Below, piece after piece: positions 30,151-38,851 of a stretch of DNA of 64,000 bases (positions are counted from its first letter, which is position 1; each line of letters starts with the position of its first letter). This DNA comes from Ignavibacteriales bacterium (lineage in GTDB: Bacteria; Bacteroidota; Ignavibacteria; Ignavibacteriales; Melioribacteraceae): positions 1 to 64,000 of the forward strand of contig JACOUS010000025.1 of NCBI GenBank assembly GCA_016177735.1, written 5' to 3'. The notes under the pieces were generated by a model. That model did not search any database and was not told the origin of the DNA. It saw nothing but the letters and a program-made list of their open reading frames with translations. A program made the translations under genes and the position numbers.

Positions 30151-31254
30151 TTAAGCTTCGGCAGCGGCTAATTTATTTTTTCTATTCGATTTAATTTTTT
30201 CTATCGCAAGAACCATCAATGCCATTAACACTACTATTATAATTGCTGAAACGATTGAACTAAAAACATCCATCCTTCTTGAGAAAATCAAATTCAATCC
30301 GGGCACCCACGCACTTCCGTAAAGAATAATCACGTGCACTGAATATACAAGCAATGTGTGCCTTCCAACTTGCTTAACAAACTCAGGAATGTTTTTTAAT
30401 TTTGACGCAACGAAAGACATAAAACTATTCAGCAAAATAATTCCGCCGAGCCGTAATGTAATAACGTAAAAGTTGTCTGTCCAAAATTCTTCTTTGCCGT
30501 AAAAAATATCTTCCGCCGCTTCAATTATCTGCGAGAGAATTAAAATACCGGCGCCGATGTAAAACAATCTCAAACTAAATTTTGTTGAAGTAAAAGAATC
30601 CGGATTGTGTGCAAGATAACTGCCGAGAATTCCTCCGCAAATTACATAACCAGCCCATGGAAAGAATGGGAAATACGAACCGGTGCCGTGATACAAATAT
30701 CCGGCAAAAGGAATCGGCAAATAATTTGCCCAGTTGATTGTTTCGGTAAAATTGAACATGCCGAAAAAGAAGAGTGCACCGATAGAAAAAATTGTAAAGT
30801 CACCTATCTTCAATTTTTCGGAAATGTACGACAAACCCAAAATGAAGAGAAGTCCAAAACCGATTAGATGAAGCGCATCAACTGTAAAGAATCCCATCCA
30901 TTGTTCTCTTGTAACCACGCTGAAATCTAATACTGAAAATGTCGGGTAACGAAGCAAATATCCAATCACGACCAAAGTTAAAAATCTTAAAAAACCTTTT
31001 TGAACTCTGGGATTTTGGAAGAACGGCTCTTTGACCGAGCGAAGTAAATATGTGAATGCAACTCCGGAAGTAAACATAAAAATAGGCGCTGTGAATCCGC
31101 GTATCGTAAACCAAATGCTGAAGAGTGTCGAATCAAAAGTTCTGTACTGATCGGAAAGAAATGTATCTATTGTATGACCTTCAACCATCATCAGCACAGC
31201 AAGCGCGCGCATCATATCGAGGAAAATAATTCTATTACGTTTTGTCTCAGCCAT
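30151..31254 (-). CDS. membrane protein of the heparan-alpha-glucosaminide acetyltransferase type
   Basis: The 367-aa polytopic protein has roughly ten hydrophobic segments. Its N-terminus, [23 protein letters not shown] (residues 8-30), matches the HGSNAT/YeiB-like acyltransferase motif, in which the histidine (His26) is the presumed catalytic residue. [12 protein letters not shown] and [16 protein letters not shown] are further typical segments. Such proteins acetylate cell-surface sugars from the cytoplasmic acetyl-CoA pool or do related acyl transfer; the substrate is unknown. The start lies 71 bases from a terminator that closes the B12-protein gene, and ruvB follows within 11 bases. Confidence 0.8.
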   Translation of the reverse strand: MAETKRNRIIFLDMMRALAVLMMVEGHTIDTFLSDQYRTFDSTLFSIWFTIRGFTAPIFMFTSGVAFTYLLRSVKEPFFQNPRVQKGFLRFLTLVVIGYLLRYPTFSVLDFSVVTREQWMGFFTVDALHLIGFGLLFILGLSYISEKLKIGDFTIFSIGALFFFGMFNFTETINWANYLPIPFAGYLYHGTGSYFPFFPWAGYVICGGILGSYLAHNPDSFTSTKFSLRLFYIGAGILILSQIIEAAEDIFYGKEEFWTDNFYVITLRLGGIILLNSFMSFVASKLKNIPEFVKQVGRHTLLVYSVHVIILYGSAWVPGLNLIFSRRMDVFSSIVSAIIIVVLMALMVLAIEKIKSNRKNKLAAAEA

Positions 31255-31324
31255 CTAAACTTTCATAAGATTGTGATTAAAAATAAATAAAGAATCCGTT
31301 TTAATGAAACTCACCGTTAGCCAT

Positions 31325-31350
31325 AAAAAACCCCCGTCAACCGGGGGTTT
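31325..31350 (-). terminator. intrinsic terminator of the B12-binding protein gene
   Basis: AAACCCCC (31328-31335) pairs with GGGGGTTT (31343-31350) around a short loop. On the minus strand the hairpin is followed by a run of T residues, so it ends transcription of the gene at 31366-31776. There is no T-run on the plus strand after it. Confidence 0.85.
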
Positions 31351-31365
31351 GCAGTGAAATGCAAA

Positions 31366-31776
31366 CTAATTCTTCGGGTGATTTTCCACCCATTCTTTTA
31401 AAAACCGAATAATTTCTGTAGTTGGAGTGCCGGGAGTAAATAGTTCGCCCACGCCAAGTTCCTTTAATTTCCTTAAATCTTCTTCTGGAATTATTCCGCC
31501 GCCAAAGAGAAGAATATCATTCACACTTTTGTTTTGCATCAGGTTCAAAATCCGTGGAAAGATAGTCATGTGTGCACCGGATAAAATACTGATCCCGATA
31601 GCGTCCACATCTTCCTGAATAGCCGCTTCAACAATCATCTCCGGCGTTTGACGAAGCCCGGTGTAAATTACTTCCATCCCGGCATCGCGCAATGCCGCCG
31701 CAACAACTTTAGCTCCTCTATCGTGCCCGTCTAACCCGGCTTTTGCAACAAGTACGCGGATTTTTCGTTCCATCAT
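31366..31776 (-). CDS. stand-alone cobalamin-binding protein, methylmalonyl-CoA mutase small-domain type
   Basis: The 136-aa protein is a single B12-binding domain: [17 protein letters not shown] with the D-x-H-x-x-G motif (Asp16, His18 as the lower axial ligand, Gly21), then [10 protein letters not shown] and [10 protein letters not shown]. It equals the C-terminal cobalamin domain of methylmalonyl-CoA mutase, found as a separate small subunit in some bacteria and archaea. The catalytic TIM-barrel subunit is not in the window. It has its own promoter (31816-31843), an AAGGAG site and an intrinsic terminator, so it is a monocistronic unit. Isobutyryl-CoA or related mutases are alternatives. 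Confidence 0.93.
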   Translation of the reverse strand: MMERKIRVLVAKAGLDGHDRGAKVVAAALRDAGMEVIYTGLRQTPEMIVEAAIQEDVDAIGISILSGAHMTIFPRILNLMQNKSVNDILLFGGGIIPEEDLRKLKELGVGELFTPGTPTTEIIRFLKEWVENHPKN

Positions 31777-31815
31777 TTTCTCCTTGTAAGTGCATACTTA
31801 AATTTTTCTAATACA

Positions 31816-31843
31816 AAAATACTGCGATTGCGTGAAATGACAA
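31816..31843 (-). promoter_or_regulatory. promoter of the B12-binding protein gene, between inverted octamers
   Basis: On the minus strand TTGTCA (31838-31843) and TATTTT (31816-31821) are separated by 16 bases. GCATACTT and AAGTATGC (plus-strand positions about 31843-31850 and 31795-31802) form an inverted repeat around it, a possible operator. The regulator is unknown. Confidence 0.5.
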
Positions 31844-31867
31844 AGTATGCGGCACAGCTAAATTTTT

Positions 31868-32644
31868 CTATTTGCGGGTCTGTCTATCCGGTGATTTAAC
31901 AAATCTCTCGTAATATCGGCGTGCAATTTCAAGATCTTTTGGAGTATCTACCGACAGACTATCGTTCTCGGTAACTACTATTTTCATTTTAAATCCGTGT
32001 TCAAGGAAGCGGAGCTGTTCCAATTTTTCTATCTGCTCAAGATCGGTAGGTTTGAGTGAAGTAAATTTCATCAAGGCTTCTTTTCTGTAAACATAGAGCC
32101 CGATGTGCTTGTAAATTTCCGCTGCTTCAACTCGTTGAAGATTTGTGCGCGCTTCGCGTACAAAAGGAATCGGCGAACGGGAGAAATACATTGCAAAGTT
32201 GTTGTAATCAAAAACTACTTTTACAACGGAAGGCGATTTCATTTCTTCAACACTTGTAATTCTTTTGGCAAGAGTTGATACGCTCACTTTTCTATCGAAC
32301 AACAACGGCTCGATAGCTTCATCAATCATTTTCCCTTTTATGAAAGGTTCATCGCCTTGAATGTTTACGATAATTGCCGCATCGGAAATCTGTTCGGTTA
32401 CAATCGCAATTCGATCCGAACCGCTCGCAACGTTTTGCGGAGTCATATAAACTTCAGCGCCAAAATCTTTTGCGACCTTAAATAATTTTTCATCGTCAAC
32501 GGCAATAACAACTTTATCAAGCAATTTGGATTTTTTAGCGCTCTGCCAAGTATGCTGAAACATCGGTTTGCCGCCGATATCTGCAAGCGGTTTACCCATT
32601 AATCTTGTTGAAGCAAATCGGGCGGGAATTATTCCTACAATCAT
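31868..32644 (-). CDS. kdsB: CMP-Kdo synthetase
   Basis: Activates Kdo with CTP for lipid A glycosylation. The 258-aa enzyme shows IIPARFASTRLMGKPLADIGGKP at the N-terminus. QNVASGSDRIAIVTEQ, VNIQGDEPFIKGKMID and YKHIGLYVYRKEALMKF follow, then the closing EQLEQLRFLEHG and SVDTPKDLEIAR. It completes the Kdo pathway genes kdsD, kdsA, kdsC-like and kdsB in this window. It lies 13 bases after gatC on the same strand. Confidence 0.97.
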   Translation of the reverse strand: MIVGIIPARFASTRLMGKPLADIGGKPMFQHTWQSAKKSKLLDKVVIAVDDEKLFKVAKDFGAEVYMTPQNVASGSDRIAIVTEQISDAAIIVNIQGDEPFIKGKMIDEAIEPLLFDRKVSVSTLAKRITSVEEMKSPSVVKVVFDYNNFAMYFSRSPIPFVREARTNLQRVEAAEIYKHIGLYVYRKEALMKFTSLKPTDLEQIEKLEQLRFLEHGFKMKIVVTENDSLSVDTPKDLEIARRYYERFVKSPDRQTRK

Positions 32645-32657
32645 TTATTAATCGGGA

Positions 32658-32948
32658 TTATTGATTAATCACTTTCGGCACTTTGAAAAATTCATCGCTG
32701 CTTTCGGGTGCATTTTTCAAAGCTTGTTCTCGCGGTATCGAAGGCTTCTTTTCATCTTTGCGGAATACATTTGCATTTTCTACCGGATGTGAAAGCGGCT
32801 CTACGTTTTTCGTATCGGGCTCTTTCAACTTTTCTACATATTCAAGAATTTCGTTCATATCGTGTATTAAGTTTTCCAATTCCTTTTCGGAAAATTTCAG
32901 TCTTGCAAGATTGGCGATGTATTCAACATCTTTTTTGGAAACAGACAT
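32658..32948 (-). CDS. gatC: aspartyl/glutamyl-tRNA amidotransferase subunit C
   Basis: The 96-aa subunit stabilises GatAB, which converts misacylated Glu-tRNA-Gln or Asp-tRNA-Asn to the correct forms. Motifs: YIANLARLKFSEKELENLIHDMNEILEYVEKL (about 10-41), then VEPLSHPVE and the C-terminal AP..SDEFFKVPKVI end. GAGGA precedes the ATG. gatB is 25 kb away on the other strand (57676-59121), and gatA is not in the window, so the complex is encoded at split loci. Confidence 0.93.
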   Translation of the reverse strand: MSVSKKDVEYIANLARLKFSEKELENLIHDMNEILEYVEKLKEPDTKNVEPLSHPVENANVFRKDEKKPSIPREQALKNAPESSDEFFKVPKVINQ

Positions 32949-32962
32949 AAAAAATCCTCTAA

Positions 32963-34231
32963 TTAATTTGAAGTAAAACCGCCGCTGTTAAATCCGCCGG
33001 AAATATACGACTGTTCGCCGGTATATAAATTATTTTTTATTCTCACAGCCAGTGTATGATTAAAGTTTCCGCGTTTGGGACTTTTATACACTAACTTGTA
33101 AAAACTGTTGGCGTAATTTATAATTTGCACACGTATCAGGTCAAATTGTTGATTCAGTTGATCAGCCGAGTCAATTGAATAATAACCGGCAGTACCGATT
33201 GCGCTTAAAATATCCGGTTGTATTTCCGTTCCAAGACCGATTGTGTAAACATTTTTTTTGTCAACTGCGCTCAAAGCATCTGCGAGTGATGTGGAGCCTT
33301 GTGTTTCTTTCCCATCCGTAAAAATTATCATCGCCCCTTGAATAATTTGATTCATCGAATAACTATCTTCCCACCTTTCAGCACCTTTGATAACAGAGCT
33401 GTACAAACTTGTTGTCGGATTTCCAGTTTGATATCTTTTCAATGCTGAGGTTAGACTATCGATACTGTTCGTAAAATCTGCGAGCAGTTCGGTTTCTTCT
33501 GAGAACTGATAGATTGCAACTTCCTGATTTGCAGAAATATTTTTCACAAACGTTTCAGCCGCACTTCTAATTTGATCAATATTATCTTTCAAGCTTGTGC
33601 TGTTATCGAGCAAGAGTACGGTTTTAAATTTGTATGCGGCTTCATCACCTTTTTGCATCTGCAATTCTGATTCGGAAGCAGAAACCAATGCGCCGTCTTC
33701 ATAAACTTCGAAATCATTTGCGGTTAAATTTGTAATCCCGTTGTTCAAAAGATCGGAAACGCTGAACATAACATTCACGTAACTCGGCAGACTCGTTTCA
33801 ATCTTGTGCAAATGAAGTGCGAAACCCGAAGCCGGTTGAGGCGGAGCCAACATCGTCGTAAAATTCCAAACCGGGCTTTCGGCTTTTGTGCCGTCATCAA
33901 ATTTTGAGACAACACGCCAAAAATATTTTGTGTCGTAAACAAGATTTTGAACAACAACTTTATTTGTAGTTGTATCTGCTGCAATTAAATTTTGCGGAGG
34001 ATTCACAACATCAAAATAAAGATCGAATTTGTTAACGTTCTCCGCCGTCCATTCAAGCGTAACGATTAATGATTGATCGATTGAATTGCTGCCGGGTTTC
34101 GGGGAATGAGGAATTGTTTTCTCCGTCGGAGTGCCGCCATCGGGTTGAGTAACATTGGGTTCATCAAATGTGCAGCTTGCAATAATCAAAACGGGAATTA
34201 CAAGTGTAAAGATTTTTTGTAACCGGAACAT
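32963..34231 (-). CDS. lipoprotein with fibronectin-like and von Willebrand A domains
   Basis: The 422-aa product has a lipoprotein signal (residues 1-20, lipobox IIASC). A proline/threonine-rich linker leads to a beta-sandwich region resembling fibronectin III (about 45-130, YDTKYFWRVVSKFDDGTKAESPVW). A VWA domain (about 205-390) follows with MIDAS motif DNSTS, a conserved Thr in GNPTTSLYSSV, and MIIFTDGKETQG. It is probably a surface or periplasmic binding protein. Unlike the Bat VWA proteins it lacks flanking membrane helices. The partner is unknown. Confidence 0.82.
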   Translation of the reverse strand: MFRLQKIFTLVIPVLIIASCTFDEPNVTQPDGGTPTEKTIPHSPKPGSNSIDQSLIVTLEWTAENVNKFDLYFDVVNPPQNLIAADTTTNKVVVQNLVYDTKYFWRVVSKFDDGTKAESPVWNFTTMLAPPQPASGFALHLHKIETSLPSYVNVMFSVSDLLNNGITNLTANDFEVYEDGALVSASESELQMQKGDEAAYKFKTVLLLDNSTSLKDNIDQIRSAAETFVKNISANQEVAIYQFSEETELLADFTNSIDSLTSALKRYQTGNPTTSLYSSVIKGAERWEDSYSMNQIIQGAMIIFTDGKETQGSTSLADALSAVDKKNVYTIGLGTEIQPDILSAIGTAGYYSIDSADQLNQQFDLIRVQIINYANSFYKLVYKSPKRGNFNHTLAVRIKNNLYTGEQSYISGGFNSGGFTSN

Positions 34232-34291
34232 TAAAAACTGCAGCCCTCAATCTTTTGTACAAAGATATAAAGAATAAATTATTAATGTTAA

Positions 34292-35386
34292 CTACCGGGT
34301 TTTCTCCAGAGCAGAAATTCTTTTTTGAATCGAAGGATGGCTGTAGAAGAACCATTCAATGAGCGGATGCGGCTCGCGGTCGCCGAGATTCTGATCCGTG
34401 AGTTTGTTCAGCGTTGATATGAATGCTTCCTTTTTATTTGTGGAAGCTGCGGCATATTCGTCCGCTTCGTATTCAAACTTACGCGAAATAATGTTAGTGA
34501 TAGGATTCAAAATCAATCCGATTAGACTGCCCCACAAAACAAGCAAAGGCAGTGCGGAGATTTGTACAATTTCTTTGAAGCCAAACCAGCCGATTGACAA
34601 CGAGTAAAGTTTCGCAATCAAAAAGAAAGTTAAAAAGCTGAACAGCGTTCCGGTAAAAATATTTTTGACGATGTGTTTGTTTTTGTAATGACCGAGTTCG
34701 TGTGCAATAACCGTTTCAATTTCATCGTGCGAGTAACCATTAACAAGTGTGTCGCCGAGAAGAATCCGCTTCGATTTACCAAGCCCGGTGAACGCTGCAT
34801 TCGCCTTCTTCGTATTCTTGCTCATATCGAACTTAAAAATGTTTTCTACTTTCAAGCCGGCATCTTTGCTCAGTTCAATTATTCTGCTTTTCAACTCATC
34901 ATCTTCAACCGGAGTAACTTTGTAAAAGAGCGGTATGATAAAAATCGGGACTATCCTTGCGAGCAGAACTGAAATGATAAACATGATTACACCGAACGGA
35001 AGCCACCAGCCTTCGCCGAAAAAATTCAGCACAAAATAAAACAACAATAAAATCGGCAAACCGATTGCAGTACCAACCAAAGTCTCTTTAATATTTTCCC
35101 AAATCCATTTCCAAAATGTTTGATTCGATAAATTGTATTTGTGCTCGAGATAAAATTCTGCGAAGTAACTAACCGGGAAGAAGAGAACCGACGAGACGGC
35201 GCCGATAACAAAAACATTAGCGGTCAAAACTATGTAACCATTACTGAAAAAATTTCTTGTGAAATTTTCCAACTTCAGGCTGTAACCGAGAAGAACAAAC
35301 AACAGTAAAAGGATGAAAGAGACTACTCCTTTTGTAATTCCTACTGCGAGTTTTATGTTGTTATATTTTTTAGCTTCCGTTTGCAT
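34292..35386 (-). CDS. M48 family membrane metalloprotease, Ste24-like
   Basis: The 364-aa protein has several N-terminal membrane helices (about 12-35, 50-75, 103-123, 128-155). A zinc protease domain follows with HELGH at 229-233, and a third ligand glutamate in YEADEYAA. Two further helices lie around 240-290. The order of helices and the ANAAFTGLGKSKRILLGDTL block match CaaX-protease/Ste24 and HtpX relatives, which cleave misfolded or membrane proteins. It is probably a membrane quality-control protease. The C-terminus ends with PHPLIEWFFYSHPSIQKRI, as in Ste24. Confidence 0.9.
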   Translation of the reverse strand: MQTEAKKYNNIKLAVGITKGVVSFILLLLFVLLGYSLKLENFTRNFFSNGYIVLTANVFVIGAVSSVLFFPVSYFAEFYLEHKYNLSNQTFWKWIWENIKETLVGTAIGLPILLLFYFVLNFFGEGWWLPFGVIMFIISVLLARIVPIFIIPLFYKVTPVEDDELKSRIIELSKDAGLKVENIFKFDMSKNTKKANAAFTGLGKSKRILLGDTLVNGYSHDEIETVIAHELGHYKNKHIVKNIFTGTLFSFLTFFLIAKLYSLSIGWFGFKEIVQISALPLLVLWGSLIGLILNPITNIISRKFEYEADEYAAASTNKKEAFISTLNKLTDQNLGDREPHPLIEWFFYSHPSIQKRISALEKTR

Positions 35387-35402
35387 ATACTTAATTTATT
35401 TT

Positions 35403-35448
35403 CTTGCTCGTGCTCTTCTTTTCGATCAAGGATAAGATAATGAGCAAG
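35403..35448. repeat. short inverted repeat of the CTTGCTC type
   Basis: CTTGCTC (35403-35409) and GAGCAAG (35442-35448) form an exact 7-bp inverted pair in the gap between the protease gene and batE. The intervening sequence is a degenerate variant of the same unit (GTGCTCTTCTT, GATCAAGGAT). A similar pair occurs at 60165-60192. Confidence 0.45.
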
Positions 35449-35459
35449 GGTAAAAGAAA

Positions 35460-36242
35460 TTAGATTTGTCCGAAAGAATTTTTGAATACCCAGCCAACTT
35501 TGCCGTCCACAAGACGAATCTTTGCCCAGCTGTTAACATGATCTTCAATTGCAAATTTTATTCCTTCGTGAATGACAAATGCATCACTGCTTTTTTCATC
35601 CGGCGAAACTTTAACAGAATAGATCGAATCCAAAAGTATTCCGTAATCGGTTGATGCCTGATGCTCGTAGCGGGCAATCATTATTACAAATGTAATTATC
35701 ATTACCGCAAGCGAAACCGATCCGGTCATAAAAGAAATTCTCTGGATGTTAAAATTCCGGGAGAGGAGATAAAATCCGATGCTCGCCAAAAACAAACAGT
35801 AAACAATAATTGCAATTACCGACCAGCCGGTTACTGAAAATGTTGTTACCAAAAGATCCCACCATTGCACAATAAATAATTTTGGAAGTTCGGTAATTTT
35901 ATCCGCCGTTCGTGCGTAGGAAATTTTTAGATTGTACGATAAATCTTCGTCGCCGGGCGAAAGTTTTAATCCTCTCTCATAATTCAAAATAGAATGACCG
36001 AGTCTATCGAGTTTGAAATACGCATTCCCCAAATTGTAGTAGAGTGCCGGACTTTCAAATCCTTGCGATAAAATTTTACGATACGATTCAACCGCAAGTT
36101 CGTAGTTTCCATCCTGATAAAATTTGTTCCCTTGATTCATCAACTCATCGGGCGTTTGTGCCGATAAATTCAACGTTGATAAAACAAAAATTAATACCGC
36201 AATAATTTTCTTCATGTTGTAATTCACAAAAGTAAGTTTCAT
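35460..36242 (-). CDS. batE: Bat operon protein BatE (TPR and SH3-like)
   Basis: The 260-aa product has a signal peptide and two TPR units (about 28-100, NQGNKFYQDGNYELAVESYRK-type). Two membrane helices follow (about 135-160 and 170-192), then a C-terminal SH3-like domain (about 205-260) ending WAKIRLVDGKVGWVFKNSF. This is the BatE layout. The Bat (Bacteroides aerotolerance) proteins form a membrane complex linked to stress tolerance; the mechanism is unresolved. The start at 36242 overlaps batD by four bases, though the internal Met at codon 10 gives a more typical signal peptide. It is the last gene of the operon. Confidence 0.88.
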   Translation of the reverse strand: MKLTFVNYNMKKIIAVLIFVLSTLNLSAQTPDELMNQGNKFYQDGNYELAVESYRKILSQGFESPALYYNLGNAYFKLDRLGHSILNYERGLKLSPGDEDLSYNLKISYARTADKITELPKLFIVQWWDLLVTTFSVTGWSVIAIIVYCLFLASIGFYLLSRNFNIQRISFMTGSVSLAVMIITFVIMIARYEHQASTDYGILLDSIYSVKVSPDEKSSDAFVIHEGIKFAIEDHVNSWAKIRLVDGKVGWVFKNSFGQI

Positions 36243-38074
36243 CGTTTCTTCTCCACTGCAGAATCAACATCAACAATTACTTTGACTGCTTCGTTATAAA
36301 TTTCATTTGCAGAAGCCGATGTTTCCGCTTGCGGTGCGAAGCGGACAAACTCACACTTTTCCGAAATTGCTTTCGCACGTTCAACTAAATCCGTATTCAC
36401 ATTTTTTTGATTCAACTTTTCCAAAGCCATTTCCAAAGTGAACTCGGATTTTTGAATTGTGAATTTATCTTCCAAATACCCGTACAATGCAAGCGAAAGT
36501 TCGGAATAAAACTCCGCAAGTTTATTTTCATCGAGTGCACGTTTGGCAAGTTTCAATCTTTGCCGCGCCGCTTTTTCAGCTTTCTGATATTTCATCAACT
36601 GAATGTTTCCGTAAAGTTTATCCTGACGTTTGCGGACACCTATTGCAGTGAATAATGCCGCCAGCGGCAGAATAAGTGAAATCCAGAACCACGGTTTTAT
36701 CAACGAAATTTCTTGTCTTCGTTCGAGATCAAAATCCGAAGTTTTAATGTAGCGGATATCTTCGTTCAAAAGTTTTACATCTTCTTTTGCATAACTCCCG
36801 GCAGTAGGTTCATACTGCCCGGTCCCTTTTGTTACGGAAATTTTAAATGTTTGTGTAGATGCCGTTACATATTTTTTTGTTGAAGGATTGAAATAAGAAA
36901 ATTGAATCGGCGGAATTTCTTTATCGCCGGGCGTACGCGGAACAATTAAATACTCTGCAATTTTTTGTCCCGATATTACCGAACCTTTGTTAACGTTATC
37001 ATAAATTTTCGGATCATATTTTTCGAAACCGCTTGGCAATTGCGGTTCCGGTACTTTCAAAAGTTTTATGTTGCCCGAACCGGAAACGGTTAAACGCAGA
37101 GTGATGCTTTCATTTGTTGAAACCCGATTCTTATCAACCTCTGCTTTGAGATTATAATTGCCGACCGCACCGTTAAAAGAAGCCGGTACACCCGAAGACG
37201 GCAAAGGTTCAACTTCAACTTTTAGTGTGTTGGACTTTGCGAGATACTCAACAGTTTCGCTTCTTCCGAAAAATGAATCGTTGAAAAAGTCATCGAACAC
37301 ATCATTGCCCGTTCTGCGTTTTTTAACAATCACCGGAATATTTAATTCAAATGGTGTTACACTGAGTGTTCCGGGTTTTGTCGGAAAGAGTGCAACACGT
37401 TTTATCACGGCAACGCGGTAGCGTTCCCCTTTGTACATTCCAACATCGAACGAGATTGTCTGTTGTTGATCAGTTTCTTCAGCCCAAAAACCCTGATACT
37501 GCGGAAGTTTTGTAATCTGCGGCGAAGAGATATTCAGTTTTGTGTAAAGTTTGTACGTAACCGTAATTTGTTCGCCGAGCAATGCACGCGATTTATTTGC
37601 TTCGGCAGTTATGAAAACATTTTTCGCAAGTTCTTCCGAACTGTATCCGCCGGTACTTTCTCTCTGCTGCTGGGGTGTTCCTTTTTCTACTCTAATTTTC
37701 AGCGGCTGTGTTGAATATGTTTTCCCGGAATGAGTAACCGAAGCCGTACCGATTGTGAACTCGCCGATATTTGCCGGTTGTAAAATGTATGAGAAAGTTA
37801 ACGAGCCGGAAACTTTGCCGTTGATTATTTGCATACTCGAAGATTGATTCGGTCCGCTCAAAACTTTGAAACTGTTCATTGCCGGAGGACGAAAATTTTG
37901 CACGGCGTTTATTTCGGCGCCGGTAAACGTAAAATAAATTTGAAAGCGGTCGTACTGCCCCACAGTTGTGCGGTCAACGGTTGCGGTAAATTCTTGCGCA
38001 AAAGAATTGGAGATAATACCGCTCGCGAGCAGTAATATTATAACGAGAATTTTTTTGAAATCTTTAACAGCCAT
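36239..38074 (-). CDS. batD: Bat operon protein BatD
   Basis: A protein of about 611 aa with a signal peptide (MAVKDFKKILVIILLLASG...SFAQ). A long periplasmic region of repeated Ig-like beta domains follows (EFTATVDRTTVGQYDRFQIYFTF; AEVDKNRVSTNESITLRLTVSGSGNIKLLKVPEP). One membrane helix (about 465-485) precedes a cytoplasmic helical tail. The start at 38074 is chosen for the signal peptide; an upstream ATG at 38113 adds a polar stretch derived from the AG-rich repeat in the gap. It is linked by ATGA overlap to batE. Confidence 0.9.
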   Translation of the reverse strand: MAVKDFKKILVIILLLASGIISNSFAQEFTATVDRTTVGQYDRFQIYFTFTGAEINAVQNFRPPAMNSFKVLSGPNQSSSMQIINGKVSGSLTFSYILQPANIGEFTIGTASVTHSGKTYSTQPLKIRVEKGTPQQQRESTGGYSSEELAKNVFITAEANKSRALLGEQITVTYKLYTKLNISSPQITKLPQYQGFWAEETDQQQTISFDVGMYKGERYRVAVIKRVALFPTKPGTLSVTPFELNIPVIVKKRRTGNDVFDDFFNDSFFGRSETVEYLAKSNTLKVEVEPLPSSGVPASFNGAVGNYNLKAEVDKNRVSTNESITLRLTVSGSGNIKLLKVPEPQLPSGFEKYDPKIYDNVNKGSVISGQKIAEYLIVPRTPGDKEIPPIQFSYFNPSTKKYVTASTQTFKISVTKGTGQYEPTAGSYAKEDVKLLNEDIRYIKTSDFDLERRQEISLIKPWFWISLILPLAALFTAIGVRKRQDKLYGNIQLMKYQKAEKAARQRLKLAKRALDENKLAEFYSELSLALYGYLEDKFTIQKSEFTLEMALEKLNQKNVNTDLVERAKAISEKCEFVRFAPQAETSASANEIYNEAVKVIVDVDSAVEKKR

Positions 38075-38158
38075 ATTTGTAATTCTATTAGTTTTCAATT
38101 CTCCACTCTTCATTTTTTCATTCTGCTTTCTTCATTCAGCATTCTGCGTTCAAAATTT
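38075..38158 (-). repeat. degenerate AG-rich short-unit repeat between batC and batD
   Basis: On the minus strand the gap is built of near-copies of a GAATGAAGAA/GCAGAATGAA unit and contains GAAGAGTGGAGA (38100-38111). The same 12-mer occurs inside the rlmI-like gene (45337-45348). No terminator is visible, so batC and batD may still be co-transcribed. Confidence 0.55.
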
Positions 38159-38851
38159 TCACCAATCTTTTTCAACAACTACCGGTTTTCCTTTTACCTT
38201 GCGGAGTTTCTTCTGCATATCCTGTTCATTGTTTTTCATAGCTTCCAAAATTCTTTGAGCATCTTCTTTTGATATCTGATTTTTCTGCTGCTGTTGTTGT
38301 TGATTTTGCTTGTTCTGATCTTTGTTTTGTTGATCCTGATTACTCTGCTGGTTTTGATTCTGCTGCTGATCTTTATTTTGATCTTGCTTGTCCTGATCCT
38401 GATTTTGTTTCTGCTGATTTTGCTTCAGCATGTTCAACGCATACGAAAGATTGTACTTCGTTTCCAGATCATCCGGGTTCAGCTTCAATGCATTTTTGTA
38501 CGCGCCGATGCTTTCCTGATATTTCTTCGACTTCAACAAAGAATTGCCGATGTTGTGATAAACTTTCGATTGATCGGTTTTATCGTCCGAAAACTGCAAA
38601 GAATTTTTGAATGATTGGATTGCTTCGTCGTATCTGCCTTGTTTGTAATAAGCATCGCCCAAATTGAAGTGACCTTCAAACATCCCGTTATCTTTTTCCA
38701 AACTTTTTTTGAAGTTCACTTCCGCATCGGAATACTTTCCGTTTTTATATTGATCAACACCGTCGTTTACCAATCCTCTTTTGCTTTGTGCAGCGGCGGC
38801 AGAATAAAAGATCACTGCAGCCGTGAGGGCTATTTTAAAATTCATTTTCAT
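38159..38851 (-). CDS. batC: Bat operon protein BatC (TPR with Gln/Asn-rich tail)
   Basis: The 230-aa product has a signal peptide (residues 1-21) and three TPR units (about 25-140, DAEVNFKKSLEKDNGMFEGHF and YNLGNAYYKQGRYDEA-like). A tract of about 55 residues made almost only of Gln, Asn, Asp and Lys follows (about 145-195). It closes with a short charged helix (ISKEDAQRILEAMKNNEQDMQKKLRK). This matches BatC, whose low-complexity region is variable between species. Repeat-number change in the CAG/CTG-like tract is possible. ATGA overlaps batB. Confidence 0.88.
   Translation of the reverse strand: MKMNFKIALTAAVIFYSAAAAQSKRGLVNDGVDQYKNGKYSDAEVNFKKSLEKDNGMFEGHFNLGDAYYKQGRYDEAIQSFKNSLQFSDDKTDQSKVYHNIGNSLLKSKKYQESIGAYKNALKLNPDDLETKYNLSYALNMLKQNQQKQNQDQDKQDQNKDQQQNQNQQSNQDQQNKDQNKQNQQQQQQKNQISKEDAQRILEAMKNNEQDMQKKLRKVKGKPVVVEKDW

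Noticed and set aside
38159-38851. Sequencing artefact in the Gln/Asn-rich tract of batC
   Set aside because: The frame stays open and low-complexity tails of this kind are usual for BatC.
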